Assembly (NCBI RefSeq): GCF_001949145.1
Contig: NW_019091368.1
Location: forward strand, 2,468,687-2,532,686
Direction: 5' to 3'
Source of the DNA: Acanthaster planci
Lineage: Eukaryota > Echinodermata > Asteroidea > Valvatida > Acanthasteridae
Length of the DNA: 64,000 nt
In this document: piece after piece, positions 36,901 through 47,562 of the stretch
Layout: each line of letters opens with the position of its first letter
Position numbering within the stretch: the stretch's first letter is position 1
Translations under genes and position numbers: made by a program
Notes under the pieces: model-generated
Database searches by the model: none
The model's input: only the letters and a program-made list of their open reading frames with translations
What the model was told of the DNA's origin: nothing

Positions 36901-39900
36901 CCCTTTGTTGTTCCTATCAGCGCAGAGGCTGAACTGAAGCCAACTACGGGGGGAAATTAATCAATAAACTCAATAACTCCAAGCTACATTCCTTGAGGTC
37001 CAACAATGAAAACTCACTCATCTTCGAACAAACAAATACATGGATGTGCTCATGCGGATACTGAACTGGCAGAAAAAAAAAGTCGCCTCTGTGCATGTGC
37101 CAGGAGAAAAGGGAGAAAGGATACTTATCTGTTCAATCTTTTGACATGAGTGTCTTCACACACTGAAATATGTTGACACAGTGTGTGATAATGAATATTT
37201 TTGTGTGTAAATTTACTGATAAAGCCCAAGCTGGTTTAGTGTACTTTTGATTGAATAAATTCTGATAAGTGCAGTGGAGTGGACAATTAGTCCTTATCAG
37301 GATTAATATTGATGGTTCTAAAAGCAATACCCTCATCTTTCAGGGAAGGAGTTAAACTTTTTATAAAAAATACCCAAATCCAGCAACTAATTAAAAAGTT
37401 AAAATTTGAAAACTTTAAATCTGCCCACAATTAGCATGAATTCCAAGTACATGTAAATCTGTGAATGGTATTTATTATGGTAAGGATTCAGTGAAGTCTA
37501 TTTTAAGCAAAATCTGACTAACCTACTGTTCCAGTGTACATAAAGGTGCAAAGGTGACCTGTCACATAAGTTTTTATTACTGTCAGTCGGACTGAAACAT
37601 TCTACCTAAACTTTTTGCAGTCATATTTTTCAAACTATCAGTAGTTGATTTAAGTGAATTCCCCCTAAAATGTGGCCGACACACAGGACATCCTAGAAAA
37701 TCTACAAGTACCGTAGTTACAACAGAGCTAAATAGTGCTGAGTGACAACCCCAGAGAGCTGCTGCGTGAAGCGGGGAAACAAAGCAGGCTCAGATCACTG
37801 GTGAAAAGTGCAGGGTACCAAGTTACACGTGGCAAATGTTTATGGTACCTTAATTTGCATAAACTTGTACAGCAATGCCAAGCAACATGGGTGCTGTCAT
37901 TTTACAAACATTTTTGAAACGGTGTAATGAATTAAGAGTCATGCAACTTGGACTTTGAAAAAAAATGAGGGAATTCCAATCTTCACAAGACTTTTTACAA
38001 TGTTTCTCCATTTTCAGTGGCATGAGTGTGAAGTGCTAAATGAGGAAATCAGCTGATCAGAGGGAAAACTTGTACAGGTAATGTCACAAAGTATAATTCA
38101 GGAGAACCAAGCAACAATCAAGGTGGGAATTTATAAATGTTTAATTTGGAAAATGTTTAGAAAACTTGCCCATACCGTTTAAATGTGTACATGTCCCGTC
38201 CTTACCGCGGTGTCATTGACAACTTTAAACACAACAAATTGTATACAATGAAAATAGTTGACACAAAGTTCCGGCAATGAGTTCATGGTATTCCTTTGAA
38301 ATGACCTTCACATAGCAGTAAAGTGTTCTGAAAATCAAATTACATTTTACAGGGATCGTTTACAATAAAAATGATCGCCAGATTTTGTCAATTAAAACAT
38401 CAAACCTCTAAATGGGGCGATTCCGTTTCGACATTTGGGAAAATCTGTAAACGGATTTGGAGGTTTTTCATATAAACATCCCACCCTAACCCCCTAGGGC
38501 GTACACGTATGTAAAATCACTGAAATTGGAGGATTTGGGATAGCTATTCAGTAGCAATATACAGGAAGTAATGTTATGCAGGACTGTAGTTGCACCTACA
38601 AACCAATAAACACATCCAGTGCTCCATTCACTCAACCAGCATTAGAATTCAAATCTCACCAGACGGGATATTCATTCCCTTCATTCACTTGTGACAAAAA
38701 GAGGAAGTCATCATTTTCCATATAATTATGTATCCAGGTATTTTAAAATCCCTAGGGGTGTCCCTGCATTATACAGTTATATGTACCGGTAGTAATGCTT
38801 TACTGTTGGAGTGCAACTTTATCACTGTGATGAATTGCAACCTCTCAATTCCAGTAATTACTACCCGTTATTTTTGCACCATTCCCTTGCTTGATTCGTA
38901 CCAATTTTTCATGTTTATTGTTCACCCCAATTACATTCAAATTTACTGATTCACTACAAGGGGAACTGTATGTACATACATGTACAATGTATGTACCAGT
39001 ACATGTATTGATTTCTGAAGACAATTTAAATGTCTCAATGCACAAACTGTTGTTTGCTGCCCCCACATACTCGTAAAATGTAACACACACAGAACACCAT
39101 CGGCAACAACAAAATGAAACAAATGTTGCTTTACGTCAATTCTAATATCAATAGAGTTAATCTCACACATTTCTGTGCATCACCAATCGATTACCGTACA
39201 TGTACGCGTATTTTTAGTCTCTCCAAATGGCATCTTCTTTGTTCCACCAACAGATATGTCTGACTAAAACAAAGGCACATGGGCACCCACACACGTGTTT
39301 GTGCATGTGTGGAGCTCTACCGTAGCTGTTTTATGAAAGAAGTATTGCTGATAAATTAATGTATACAAAATACACCTGTCATTGAGAGCAATCACAGCCG
39401 CACCACCTGCATGGCAATAGAATGGATGTCACCAAACTGGCGCAATAATAAAACAAATCCATACTCAAGGTCACAAAATATGAAGGTAATTTTGTCTTTT
39501 GACAGGAAGTTGCGCTTTGATTGTTGGCACTCATTCAATACAAGCCTGGAGAGTAACCTTCGGGCATTTTTTTTTTTTCAATTCTGCTACACACATGTAC
39601 ATTTTTTTCATGAATGGTGATTAAGGTACATACGCAGAAACCTCAGTGGCTGCATGTAGTTGCCTGAATACAAAAAAAGCAGGATGTAAAATGGAAATTG
39701 AAAGTTGTAAGTGATATGAGTGACAACAAAAAAAGTTCACTTTTGACACAATCACACATGTATTTAAACATACATGTATTGTTCATGTACCAACATCAAT
39801 TTCCAGAGTCCAGCAATAACTTTCAAACACATTTGGTTGAAATAGAGACCAACGAGATCTTAATATCTTCAGGAAATTTACATGTACGTGTACAGCATGT

Positions 39901-42900
39901 GCTCGTACATGTATTGTGCTTCTTTTTCTGTTCTGTTTGACCACTTCTATTACCTTTTAAAAAGTAGGAAACCCTTATTTACTGTAACAAAGTCTAATCT
40001 AAATTTCAATTTCTCAGCTCTCCCAGATGACAATTTATTACACGTTTATCATGGCCATGTAAAAATGGCCACGTAAAAATGCCCTTGTGTGGACTGTGCC
40101 CACTGCCCCTACCAGTACATAACCTGGGCTTCCAAATTTAGTCATCCGGATTCATTCAATTTATTCCCTGAATAAATTCATTCATTTCAAACTAATTCAC
40201 AAATCCTCTTTAGTCTATATATACACTGTACATGTAGCCAGGTGTTTAATTAATGTAGCGTAAATGGAAAGTGGATGTTTGCATACATGTCTGAATGGTA
40301 CCAGACTGACTACCAGCATCAATGCAAGCCCTTTACGAATTGTACAAAGTATTGAAGTGTGATGTCATTCAAACCACGAAGTGTGGTGCAAACGTGTTGG
40401 TTCATGTGCTGGTTCTCGCGCTAACGCCTTTTCATAAATGTGCGCATGACATACACTGTATTCACATCAGTAAGTAGCCCAATGCGAGAATACATGGTGC
40501 GTGCACATTGTCAGTGCAATCAAGTAACAGTACATCCCCAAAAATATTTATTCCAGTTTTATGTGTTTGTTTCAGCGATTACAAGCAACCATATTCAGCA
40601 GCTCATTCGGCTTGCGATGTCAGCTGCACCAGTGCTTGAAATCTAGTATAGTACACTTGAGTGCAATTGAAAATTCAATGGTAGAGTACAAACGCAAGAG
40701 TCACAACGCAATGATACATAAGGACACTTTACATCATGTCTGGTACCGCTATATTGACATATTGGGCACAGTATTAACCACAGAGCTAGGAACCGACTCT
40801 ACATGTATGGTATTAACTAGGTATCCCCCCAAAAAACAAATAATGCACGTGAATTCCATGCCATCAGATTGAAAGTTGGAAAAACAAAGATCTCCCACAT
40901 CCAAGAATTTCAAAAGCTTTGATGATTTGTAAAAATGAAAACAAAAGTTCCTTGAATTATTGTAATTGGTGTGCGGTATGATAATAAACAATCTTATACA
41001 GCGCCAAATCCATCATAGATGTTCAGAGCGCTTTCCAGTCACAAAAATAATTTAATCCCATGAAATAAATTTCTACAATTTTGTTACAAAGTTAATAGCA
41101 ATAATAAAACAATCACGTTGACATGATAACTTAAGACCAAAACCAATGAAGCAGATCTGCGCATCATTTTATGGCATATAAAAGGAACAAAAAACTGATA
41201 CGGCATTTACATGCGAGAATCAAAACGGGTAAATTTACAGAGTACATGAATGGTGTTTGTCAAAGTTTATGGCACTTCCCCAAGAATACTACATCTAGTG
41301 AAACTCAGGAGCATGCTGGGTTTTGTTGGGCTAGGCAGTGAACCCCTCTCCCCCAAAAATTGTACACTTTATTTTGTTGGATTGTGTCCAGGGAAAGCTG
41401 AAGGGCTCAGTCTTAAGCTCAATCACTTTAGTCCTAATGTAAGCACAGGCATATTTACACTGCGCTAGGCAAAGCTAAGTCTATTGACACTGTGCTTTAC
41501 ATTCCAAAAAAGGAAAAGGCATTGACTTAGCTTGCCCACTGATCATGGGCACAATGACATACCAATATATGGCACAATTTCAATCAGGATTTCAGGAGCT
41601 GAGTGTATGATGTCACTGCTTAACTCATAAGCAAGAGTTCCTATTGTATTTAAACTTAGAGAAAAATCAATTCCCCAAGGCCTTGTTTACAGGTTTGCAC
41701 TGCATAATATCTTGAGACTTAAAAAAAGGTAATTGTCAACTGTTCAAAAAGTTCAGTAGACATATAGCATTTATATGAATCAGAAATTTCAAGTCCTTCA
41801 AGTGGTTTCATATTCTTCAAAAGCATAGATCTTGCATTTTAGCTCAGGCAGAAAACCATTTTTGCGGAATCCGTCAAAGGTCTGGCAAGATGACCTACAA
41901 TTACCAACAGCGAATTTCATTCCAGGTGTGATTACTTCATAGCTTGGAAATTTTTTTTTTTTAAATATTTACAAGAAATTTGGTACAAGCAAACATAAGA
42001 GTCCTTTTCTATGTAATTTTCCTCATTTTGAGCATGCACACTTTAGTTCAAATGTAATGCGGACAACAGACTGAAAAGGACAACCATGTTGGCCTCCACC
42101 ATCTGTCTCATCAGTTTAGTAGCATTACTTACCCAAGTGTTGTCATTGTAACAATTGTATACCAGAAGGCGGCAGGAATGCTGAAAAAGTCAGTATTTTC
42201 CACGCTTCTCTCCGCATAGTACATGATGGTGGCGAATATTATAATGGCCATCGCCAGAGAAAACACCAAAAATCCAAGTTCACTTGCACAGCTTTTAAGG
42301 GTGTACCCTAAGATGCGTAACCCCTGCGAGTGTCTGGAGAATTTGAAAATTCTAACGACTCGGAACACTCGGAGTGTCGTGAACATGCCGCTTAAACTGT
42401 CGCTGTTGAACATGAGCCCTACATAATAGGGCATGATGGCCACCACGTCTATAACACACATGACGCTCCGCATGAATTTGCACCGATCTGGAGCAGCATA
42501 GGCTCTCAGTATATACTCTACGGTAAAGATCAACACACATGCTGTATCCAGGCAAAAGAAGGCATCATGGTATCTCTCCCCACATGGGACATCCTCTACA
42601 GTACCAGGAAATGGAGAACATGGTATCGTTTCAACGACATTGGCAAGGACAGAGACTGCGATAAAAAACCCTGTCACATAGTAGAAGACAAGCGCTCCGG
42701 TACCCGTATGTGGGTTCTCAAATGCTCTCCACATCTTCTCCCTTAACGTGTGCAAGTCTGGGGCATCACCCATTTCCGAGCTTCTCTCGTCCATGAGACG
42801 CTCTGCATTCTCTCGCTTCCTGTCGCGGTAGTCCTCGTAGCAGCAGTCCCCAATAATTTCAGGCATGACTCCGAAAAATGCCAGCTCCTCATCAAAGGAG

Positions 42901-43229
42901 TTGATGCACTCCTCCCGGGGGAGGTGCATGCGTCCTGTGCGATAGAATGCCAGGATGTGGCGGAACAAATCTGGGTCCCTATCAAAGAAGTATTCCCCAG
43001 AATCTTCGTCATAGAAGAATTCCTTCTCATTGCTTCCCAGAAGGGTATCCGGGTATTTCTCCAGCATGTGCCGCCAGGTTTCAAAGCGGCGGCCACTGAT
43101 GTTGAGGACAATGCGGCCACCTTCATTGGCAGTGGTGTGCCGCTCTGGAGCTACGGGCATGGCATTGGGGGCGATGGGCACCCACCCGATCGCCGCCGCC
43201 CGGGCAAACGGTAGCCAGGCTGCAGCCAT
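21885..43229 (-). CDS. KCND (Shal): Shal/Kv4-type (KCND) voltage-gated potassium channel, three exons, 3' end not found
   Basis: The gene codes for a pore-forming subunit of a somatodendritic or muscle A-type K+ channel, which forms a tetramer in the plasma membrane. Joined coding exons are 43229-42133, 27531-27369 and 21974-21885, giving 450 residues from the initiator Met. Order of domains: Kv4-specific hydrophobic N-terminus (1-20), T1 tetramerisation domain (about 40-137), S1-S5 (about 180-338), pore helix and TTLGYGD filter (363-369), S6 with the PVP bend (395-397), and the start of the cytoplasmic tail. All four splice junctions follow GT/AG and keep frame (phases 2 and 0). Other Kv4 proteins have roughly 150-200 more C-terminal residues, so at least one coding exon is missing; it should lie left of 21885, in the window or beyond it. 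The introns (14.6 and 5.4 kb) are full of GTACNN repeats. Family assignment is secure. The vertebrate paralogue number is not meaningful for an invertebrate gene. Confidence 0.96.
24161..24178. other. 18 bp perfect palindrome ATGCACATTAATGTGCAT
   Basis: It is perfectly self-complementary with no loop, inside Kv4 intron 2. It could be a dimeric homeodomain/POU-like binding site or a chance palindrome. Confidence 0.5.
25345..25502. repeat. Densest GTACNN cluster of the window
   Basis: About fifteen GTAC tetramers occur in 158 bp, joined by AT, CG, AA, AG and TG spacers or by 4-5 bp steps. Translations give runs of alternating Cys-Thr or His-Val, which explains the spurious ORFs on both strands here. 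Confidence 0.95.
27369..27531 (-). CDS. KCND (Shal): Kv4 exon 2: YGD of the selectivity filter and S6
   Basis: The 163 bp exon supplies the last base of Gly366 and then residues 367-420. It starts [16 protein letters not shown] and continues through S6, with [10 protein letters not shown] and the Kv4-typical [14 protein letters not shown]. The acceptor AG is at 27533-27532 after a pyrimidine-rich stretch, and the donor is AGG|GTAGGT (GT at 27368-27367). The open frame extends upstream to a Met at 27572, but that part is intron read-through and not a start. Length and sequence match the second coding exon of other Kv4 genes. Confidence 0.97.
28941..29270. repeat. Palindromic tRNA-derived element (SINE-like fold-back)
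   Basis: Arms of about 150 bp are reverse complements. Both carry a pol III B-box (GGTTCGAGTCC at 29146-29156 on plus, GGTTCGAGTTCC at 29065-29054 on minus). A single A-box-like D-arm (TGGTCGAGTGG) sits in the centre at about 29101. The outer ends share TACGGGT.TTGCCCTTACCC. The tRNA-like body has an 8-base anticodon loop and no good acceptor stem, so it is not a working tRNA gene. Confidence 0.85.
29311..29355 (+). repeat. End fragment of the GGCCAATTT / TTGCTTAGCA repeat family
   Basis: TTTGCTTAGCAAAAACAG followed by ATCACCAGC resembles the distal part of the family seen at 9765 and 63650. It lies about 40 bp from the palindromic element. Confidence 0.45.
35729..35816. repeat. GTACNN cluster
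   Basis: This is a mixture of GTACAT, GTATCA, TACTGGTACATG and related units. Confidence 0.85.
35908..36090. repeat. Near-perfect hairpin element, about 183 bp (MITE-like)
   Basis: Two arms of about 85 bp pair almost fully around a short loop near 35996-36007. The left arm contains CCTCCAAGAGTTTGCAATGC and the right arm its complement. Only a few mismatches occur, which suggests recent insertion or ongoing correction. It has no coding capacity and sits in Kv4 intron 1. Confidence 0.93.
38483..38540. repeat. Second copy of the ACCCTAAC...GGAGGATT repeat
   Basis: ACCCTAACCCCCTAGGGC, then AAAATCACTGAAATTGGAGG. It aligns with 20869-20926 with small gaps. Confidence 0.7.
40981..41040. repeat. 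Possible dispersed repeat with AGCGCC / AGCGCTTT motif
   Basis: CTTATACAGCGCCAAATC, then GTTCAGAGCGCTTTCCAG. From memory this resembles a motif pair common in repeats of many marine animals. Only one copy is in the window. Confidence 0.4.
42133..43229 (-). CDS. KCND (Shal): Kv4 exon 1: N-terminus, T1 domain, S1-S5 and pore helix
   Basis: This 1097 bp exon encodes residues 1-365 plus two bases of Gly366. The start at 43229 is chosen because the protein opens [16 protein letters not shown], the nearly invariant Kv4 N-terminus that binds KChIP. The T1 domain carries the non-Shaker zinc signature HX5CX20CC at H102, C108, C129 and C130. S4 has regularly spaced charges (R287, R290, R293, K296, R299). 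The exon ends inside the selectivity filter: TTLG is here and YGD is in exon 2. The donor is GG|GTAAGT (GT at 42132-42131). A large first exon that breaks at this glycine is typical of Kv4 genes. Residues 175-178 read TGTG where vertebrate Kv4, as I recall it, has TSTL or TSTM; the underlying DNA is a GTACNN-like motif. Confidence 0.97.
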
Positions 43230-43950
43230 GATGTGCTGCCGGCCCTCACCTCCCTCTGCGGGATGAACCTGGTGGCAAGAAATTTCAAGTGGTTTTCAGC
43301 CAGGCCTACACCCAGCAAACACGCAGATCGTGGCGGACCTTCTCGGACTTGGTGTGCCAAGCACCTGGTCAAAAACCCAACTCAAATTCTGGCGGGCTAA
43401 TCTACGGCCCGTACACAGAGACATCAGAGGACAAGAACGCCGAGAGCGCTGACTCACCAGGCGGTGCAACAACAGCAGCAGATCTTGGCAGGTCTCCGGT
43501 AAACAAACAGCTGCAGTGAAAATTCGCGCTAAGTTCAGGCAACAGGCGATTTTAAACTACCCGTAAGCCGGCATTTTGAAATGTCATTCGCCTGCACAGT
43601 CAACTCTGACTTGTCATCTAGTCTGCTCCACGAGAAAACCCCCAAACATGTTCACTGAACTGGCGTTTCACTGTGTTGTCTCGATTTTACAGCGGAACGG
43701 CAATAGCAGACGCCATACCATTCCCATTTCGTGTGATGTGGAATCAGTTGCGGGAGTACGCGATACGGTGCACTGGTACAAATCTCCGCAGATACTGTAC
43801 ACACAACGCACACGGCTGTGTGTATACACACACACTGTAGCTGACAGCGCGACGGAGTGAACGCGAACGGCCGTAGAGAAGTGAATTGTCCATTCAATTT
43901 TTAACAGCCATCGGTCGTGGGCTCATGTACGTACAAGAATATGACTACAT
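43230..43950 (-). promoter_or_regulatory. Presumed 5' UTR and promoter region of Kv4
   Basis: This stretch lies directly upstream of the Kv4 start codon. It is richer in GC and CpG than most non-coding DNA here. I see no TATA box in a convincing place, so a start site cannot be given. An unannotated 5' UTR intron is possible. Confidence 0.35.
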
Positions 43951-45462
43951 GAACACACACAAATGTATTGTTCTTCATTCTAGAAGCTTTTTCTCGCCTA
44001 TGCTATGTTATTTCTTCAATAATTTATTTATTTCAATCTATCCAGAGATTTGAATTACTTAAAGATTACAGTACAATATCTTTTACAAGGGATAACAATA
44101 GCCGTTCTTTTGAATTCTCCCTATCTTGCCTGAATTTAGCCGTTAACGGTTAGCATTGGTCCGTGATAATGAGTATCGAATATTCATTTATTTTATATTA
44201 ACATAATCGACTTCTGCGTTACGTGAAGCGGCGTTTTTTTTCTGGGGCGCTGACGCCACCTTGTGGTACCGCAAAATGTTTAAAAGATTTTTAAAAAACA
44301 ACAACGTGCGTATTTAATGATACTCTGATAACTTCATAAGAGGGTTGAATGGTATTTAAATGCTCATGTCCTTTTTACTTGTTTCGCTTAGGAAGGACTG
44401 CATAAGTAAGGGAAAGGAACAACTTCTAGCGTTCAACACGCTCTACGTACGAAAGGAAAGAAGAGGACAACACGAATACCATATACATGTATACAGTATG
44501 TTTTGAATTGGTCGTTATTTATTTTACAGACTACGAATCAATCTGACTAATAAATTCGTTTCCCTCATTTGATTATGTCTTTCTTTTTTATTTCTAACAG
44601 GCTACTGATCTGGACGAGAAGCTCGAAGTACCCAAGAAGTACGAAGTGTCCATACTTTTTACCTTTGTAATCAGCTGAGGAAATATAACAACGAATACTT
44701 CTCGGTTGTTCATGCTTGGTACTGAGTGCTCAATCCCGAGTAAATAACACAAGATTTCGATTTTATTGCTCAGTTTTACGTATTAAACAAGACTTTGAGA
44801 TTTATTTGAGAAAATAAAAGATGAAAATCTCCAGTTGCGGCCATCTTTGTAAATATTTTTCCGGAACTTTGCTCGAAAACTCGATCAAAAAATTAAAAAT
44901 CCTCCAATCATTGCCAGTTAATTAGTGATCTTAAGATTCTTAAAGGTTTCAGGTGGAACATGTAGCTTTTTTACTCAGGTGTTACCGATAAAGATTTATT
45001 AATCCATTTTTTTGCCCGGGCTAGATGACAAAATAAGGTTGGGCTCGATGAAAAATATTACTTTCTCCGTGCACACGGAATAACACGGTTTAGGGAGGGG
45101 GGAGCCTACTCATCAGGTCTCTGAGTTTTCACGTTCTGGATTTCGAGTAGCCTCATCCAATCTAATAACTAAACGATTACGGTCTGGATGCCAGGCAGAA
45201 ACACATCTGCGAATGCTTCATTAACTGGTACATTAACTGATGAGGGGTAGGATCGTTACTGCCAGTGCAGGGGATTGGACCCAGATAGCGTAGAACATCG
45301 TCACCACAGCGATACCTGTGTCACCGTTTCCCGTCTCTGACCCTTTCTGCTCTGCTTGGTCACGGTTGTTAACGATATCTCAGTGCGATAAACTTGGGAC
45401 TAAATTGTGCTTTTCTGTCGCTCAAGCGAAGGTGAAGAGTGGAAGGAAATTATTAAAGAGTA

Positions 45463-45620
45463 TTTGCACAGGGACTATCGAAACGTATGAGCGCCACTTG
45501 CAAAACATTTTTTTTCTAGTTACTGTCTCGCTACGGTGAGGTACTAACCCCGCGGCGAGATGGTAACCAGAAAAAACAATTTGCAAGTGGCCCTTATACG
45601 CTTCCGTACAAAGACAATGC
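45463..45620. repeat. Interrupted inverted repeat (MITE-like)
   Basis: Arms 45463-45533 and 45550-45620 share, in opposite orientation, GCCACTTGCAAA, a T-run, and GTTAC..TCTCGC. The arms are diverged, so the element is older than the 35908 hairpin. Confidence 0.75.
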
Positions 45621-46414
45621 ACGAACAACGAAATTAACTTCTATTTATGATTTGTAATGAGTTTGTTAACAAACACGCGAATTCCTGAAATGCGGTCAAC
45701 TCGTCGTTTCTCAAAACTGACAAATGAGGTTGTAACAAATAACTCTCGCCAAATACCAGCTATGCCCCTCCAAAGCAAAGGCGGATCCAGAATCTGACTT
45801 TCCCGGGGTGGGGGGGAGTAAAGAATGTGGAATATCTGTTTCATGCAACCTTCCATTTCAGGCTTTTTGGGGGGCTACACGCTGGGTGTTTACACGAGAG
45901 AGAAATGAAACAGACCCCCCAAATTGCCTTGCATTGTATTTCCCAAACAGTTTTGGGTCCTTTCCTTAGTTTCATAGCAGGGTCCTAACAAAACACCCCC
46001 CATACCTTGGTCTTTACAAACTTGGCTTAGGCCTACTTTCAAAATGTAAATTGCTGAACAAACTGGACTTAAATAGCTCACGGAGCTTAAATATTCCAAT
46101 AGTTTTAATCACATTACTTTCTTCTCAGATCATATTATCTGCACCCATTTCCAATATAACATCGAAGGAAAAAAAATTATAAATTAAATACTAAAAGTAT
46201 TACAGACAGAGGCAAGTACTGTGGCATTTGTCACAAAGCTATTGCTGATCATTCGCTCTATAATCAGACCCTAACTAGGAGGCGACCAGTTGGCTGACCG
46301 CTACAACATTATTCAATATATATCGCTCAGCCAACTGTATTCTCTCTTCATGGGAGAGGAAATGAAGAATTTTCACAAGTAGTCAATAACTGGTGAACAC
46401 GTGTTTGTCCTTTT

Positions 46415-46508
46415 GCAGAAAGAAGCAAGAAAGCCTAGTCTCATTTCAAGACACAATAAAAGCAGAAAGGAGTGAGAAAGCCTAGTCTTAGCTCAAGATA
46501 TCACATGA
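46415..46508 (+). repeat. Tandem duplication, 47 bp period, two copies
   Basis: GCAGAAAGAAGCAAGAAAGC and GCAGAAAGGAGTGAGAAAGC each continue CTAGTCT...TCAAGA. Confidence 0.85.
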
Positions 46509-47524
46509 TCAACTGTACATAGTACGGGCTGCAAGTTACGTCGTAAAGAGCTGCTGATGACTTGAACTAAGACTAACATGGTTCTTGTATGCCTTTGAAA
46601 AACTTTTTCAGAAGAAATGAATGAAATACAGTACTATGACACGGCCTTTGGTCTGAAAAGTATGGAAAATGAAAACCTCCAACTTTATGATGACAGCCAA
46701 CTCTCCTTTAATTTTCCTCACAGGTGAAGAAAATTGAAACATGATCAGATGCAATGAGTCCAAGCTGTGCACTGCCATCAGGCACGGTAGGCCATTACAG
46801 CCAAAGTTTATGAACAAGCCATAACTCATTTATGTAATATGAAATATAAACTTGACACTTGGGAATATCTAATAGGACTATCAATTCAGAATTGCTTTTG
46901 TGCCATTTTCAACCAAATATATTAATTTCATGCTCAGGGAAAGTGGGCTTGGGGTGATGTGTGCAGGAGATGGAGGCCTGATTATATGTACTGACTTAAT
47001 GAATATATAATTTCCACTGTTAATTTCATCAAGCAAAACCCACAAATAGCATTGGCAAAGCCGGTTGTACCCCCAATGGTGTACATATACAATATATACA
47101 CAGATGGATATAAATACAAAGATAGGATAAGACTTGTAAAATAATCTAGGATGCCAGGAAAGAGATCCACGTTAATTTGCCACTGTTATAAAAGACTTCT
47201 TATGATATCCCAATCAAAATACATGCGTGAAGAAAAACGTAAATAGACAGCAAGTACTGAGAGAGAGACCAAAGGACGCTTATTTTTGTGCACTGAATAA
47301 GACTTGGCTGAGTGCCAATGCCCCCAAAAACTGTCGACCGTAACATCATAAATGTTTTTGGTTGAAAGTATCTGGCATCGGGAGAAAGGCTCTCACAGGT
47401 TTCACAGCCGCACTTTCATCAGGAAGTGCCGGTGTCAGCGTGGAGGGATGGCATTGGAAGTGCCAACCTAACATGCCTTGTGTGGACCTGTAAACAAAGG
47501 AGGTCCTCATAATTCAAGCTGTGC

Positions 47525-47562
47525 AAACCTTGTGTGGACACGGCCGGGTCCACACAAGGTTT
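47525..47562. repeat. Hairpin with 15 bp perfect stem, part of a repeat
   Basis: AAACCTTGTGTGGAC pairs with GTCCACACAAGGTTT across 8 bases. A further CCTTGTGTGGACC lies 45 bp to the left (47477-47489), so the unit is probably part of a larger fold-back repeat. Confidence 0.8.

Larger units (their letters stand above)
27532..42132 (-). other. Kv4 intron 1 (14.6 kb)
   Basis: The intron starts GTAAGT and ends gcctAG. It carries fold-back elements (28941-29270, 35908-36090), many GTACNN clusters up to about 39.9 kb and a dispersed-repeat copy (38483-38540). The ORF at 31129-31701 is judged spurious. Confidence 0.85.
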
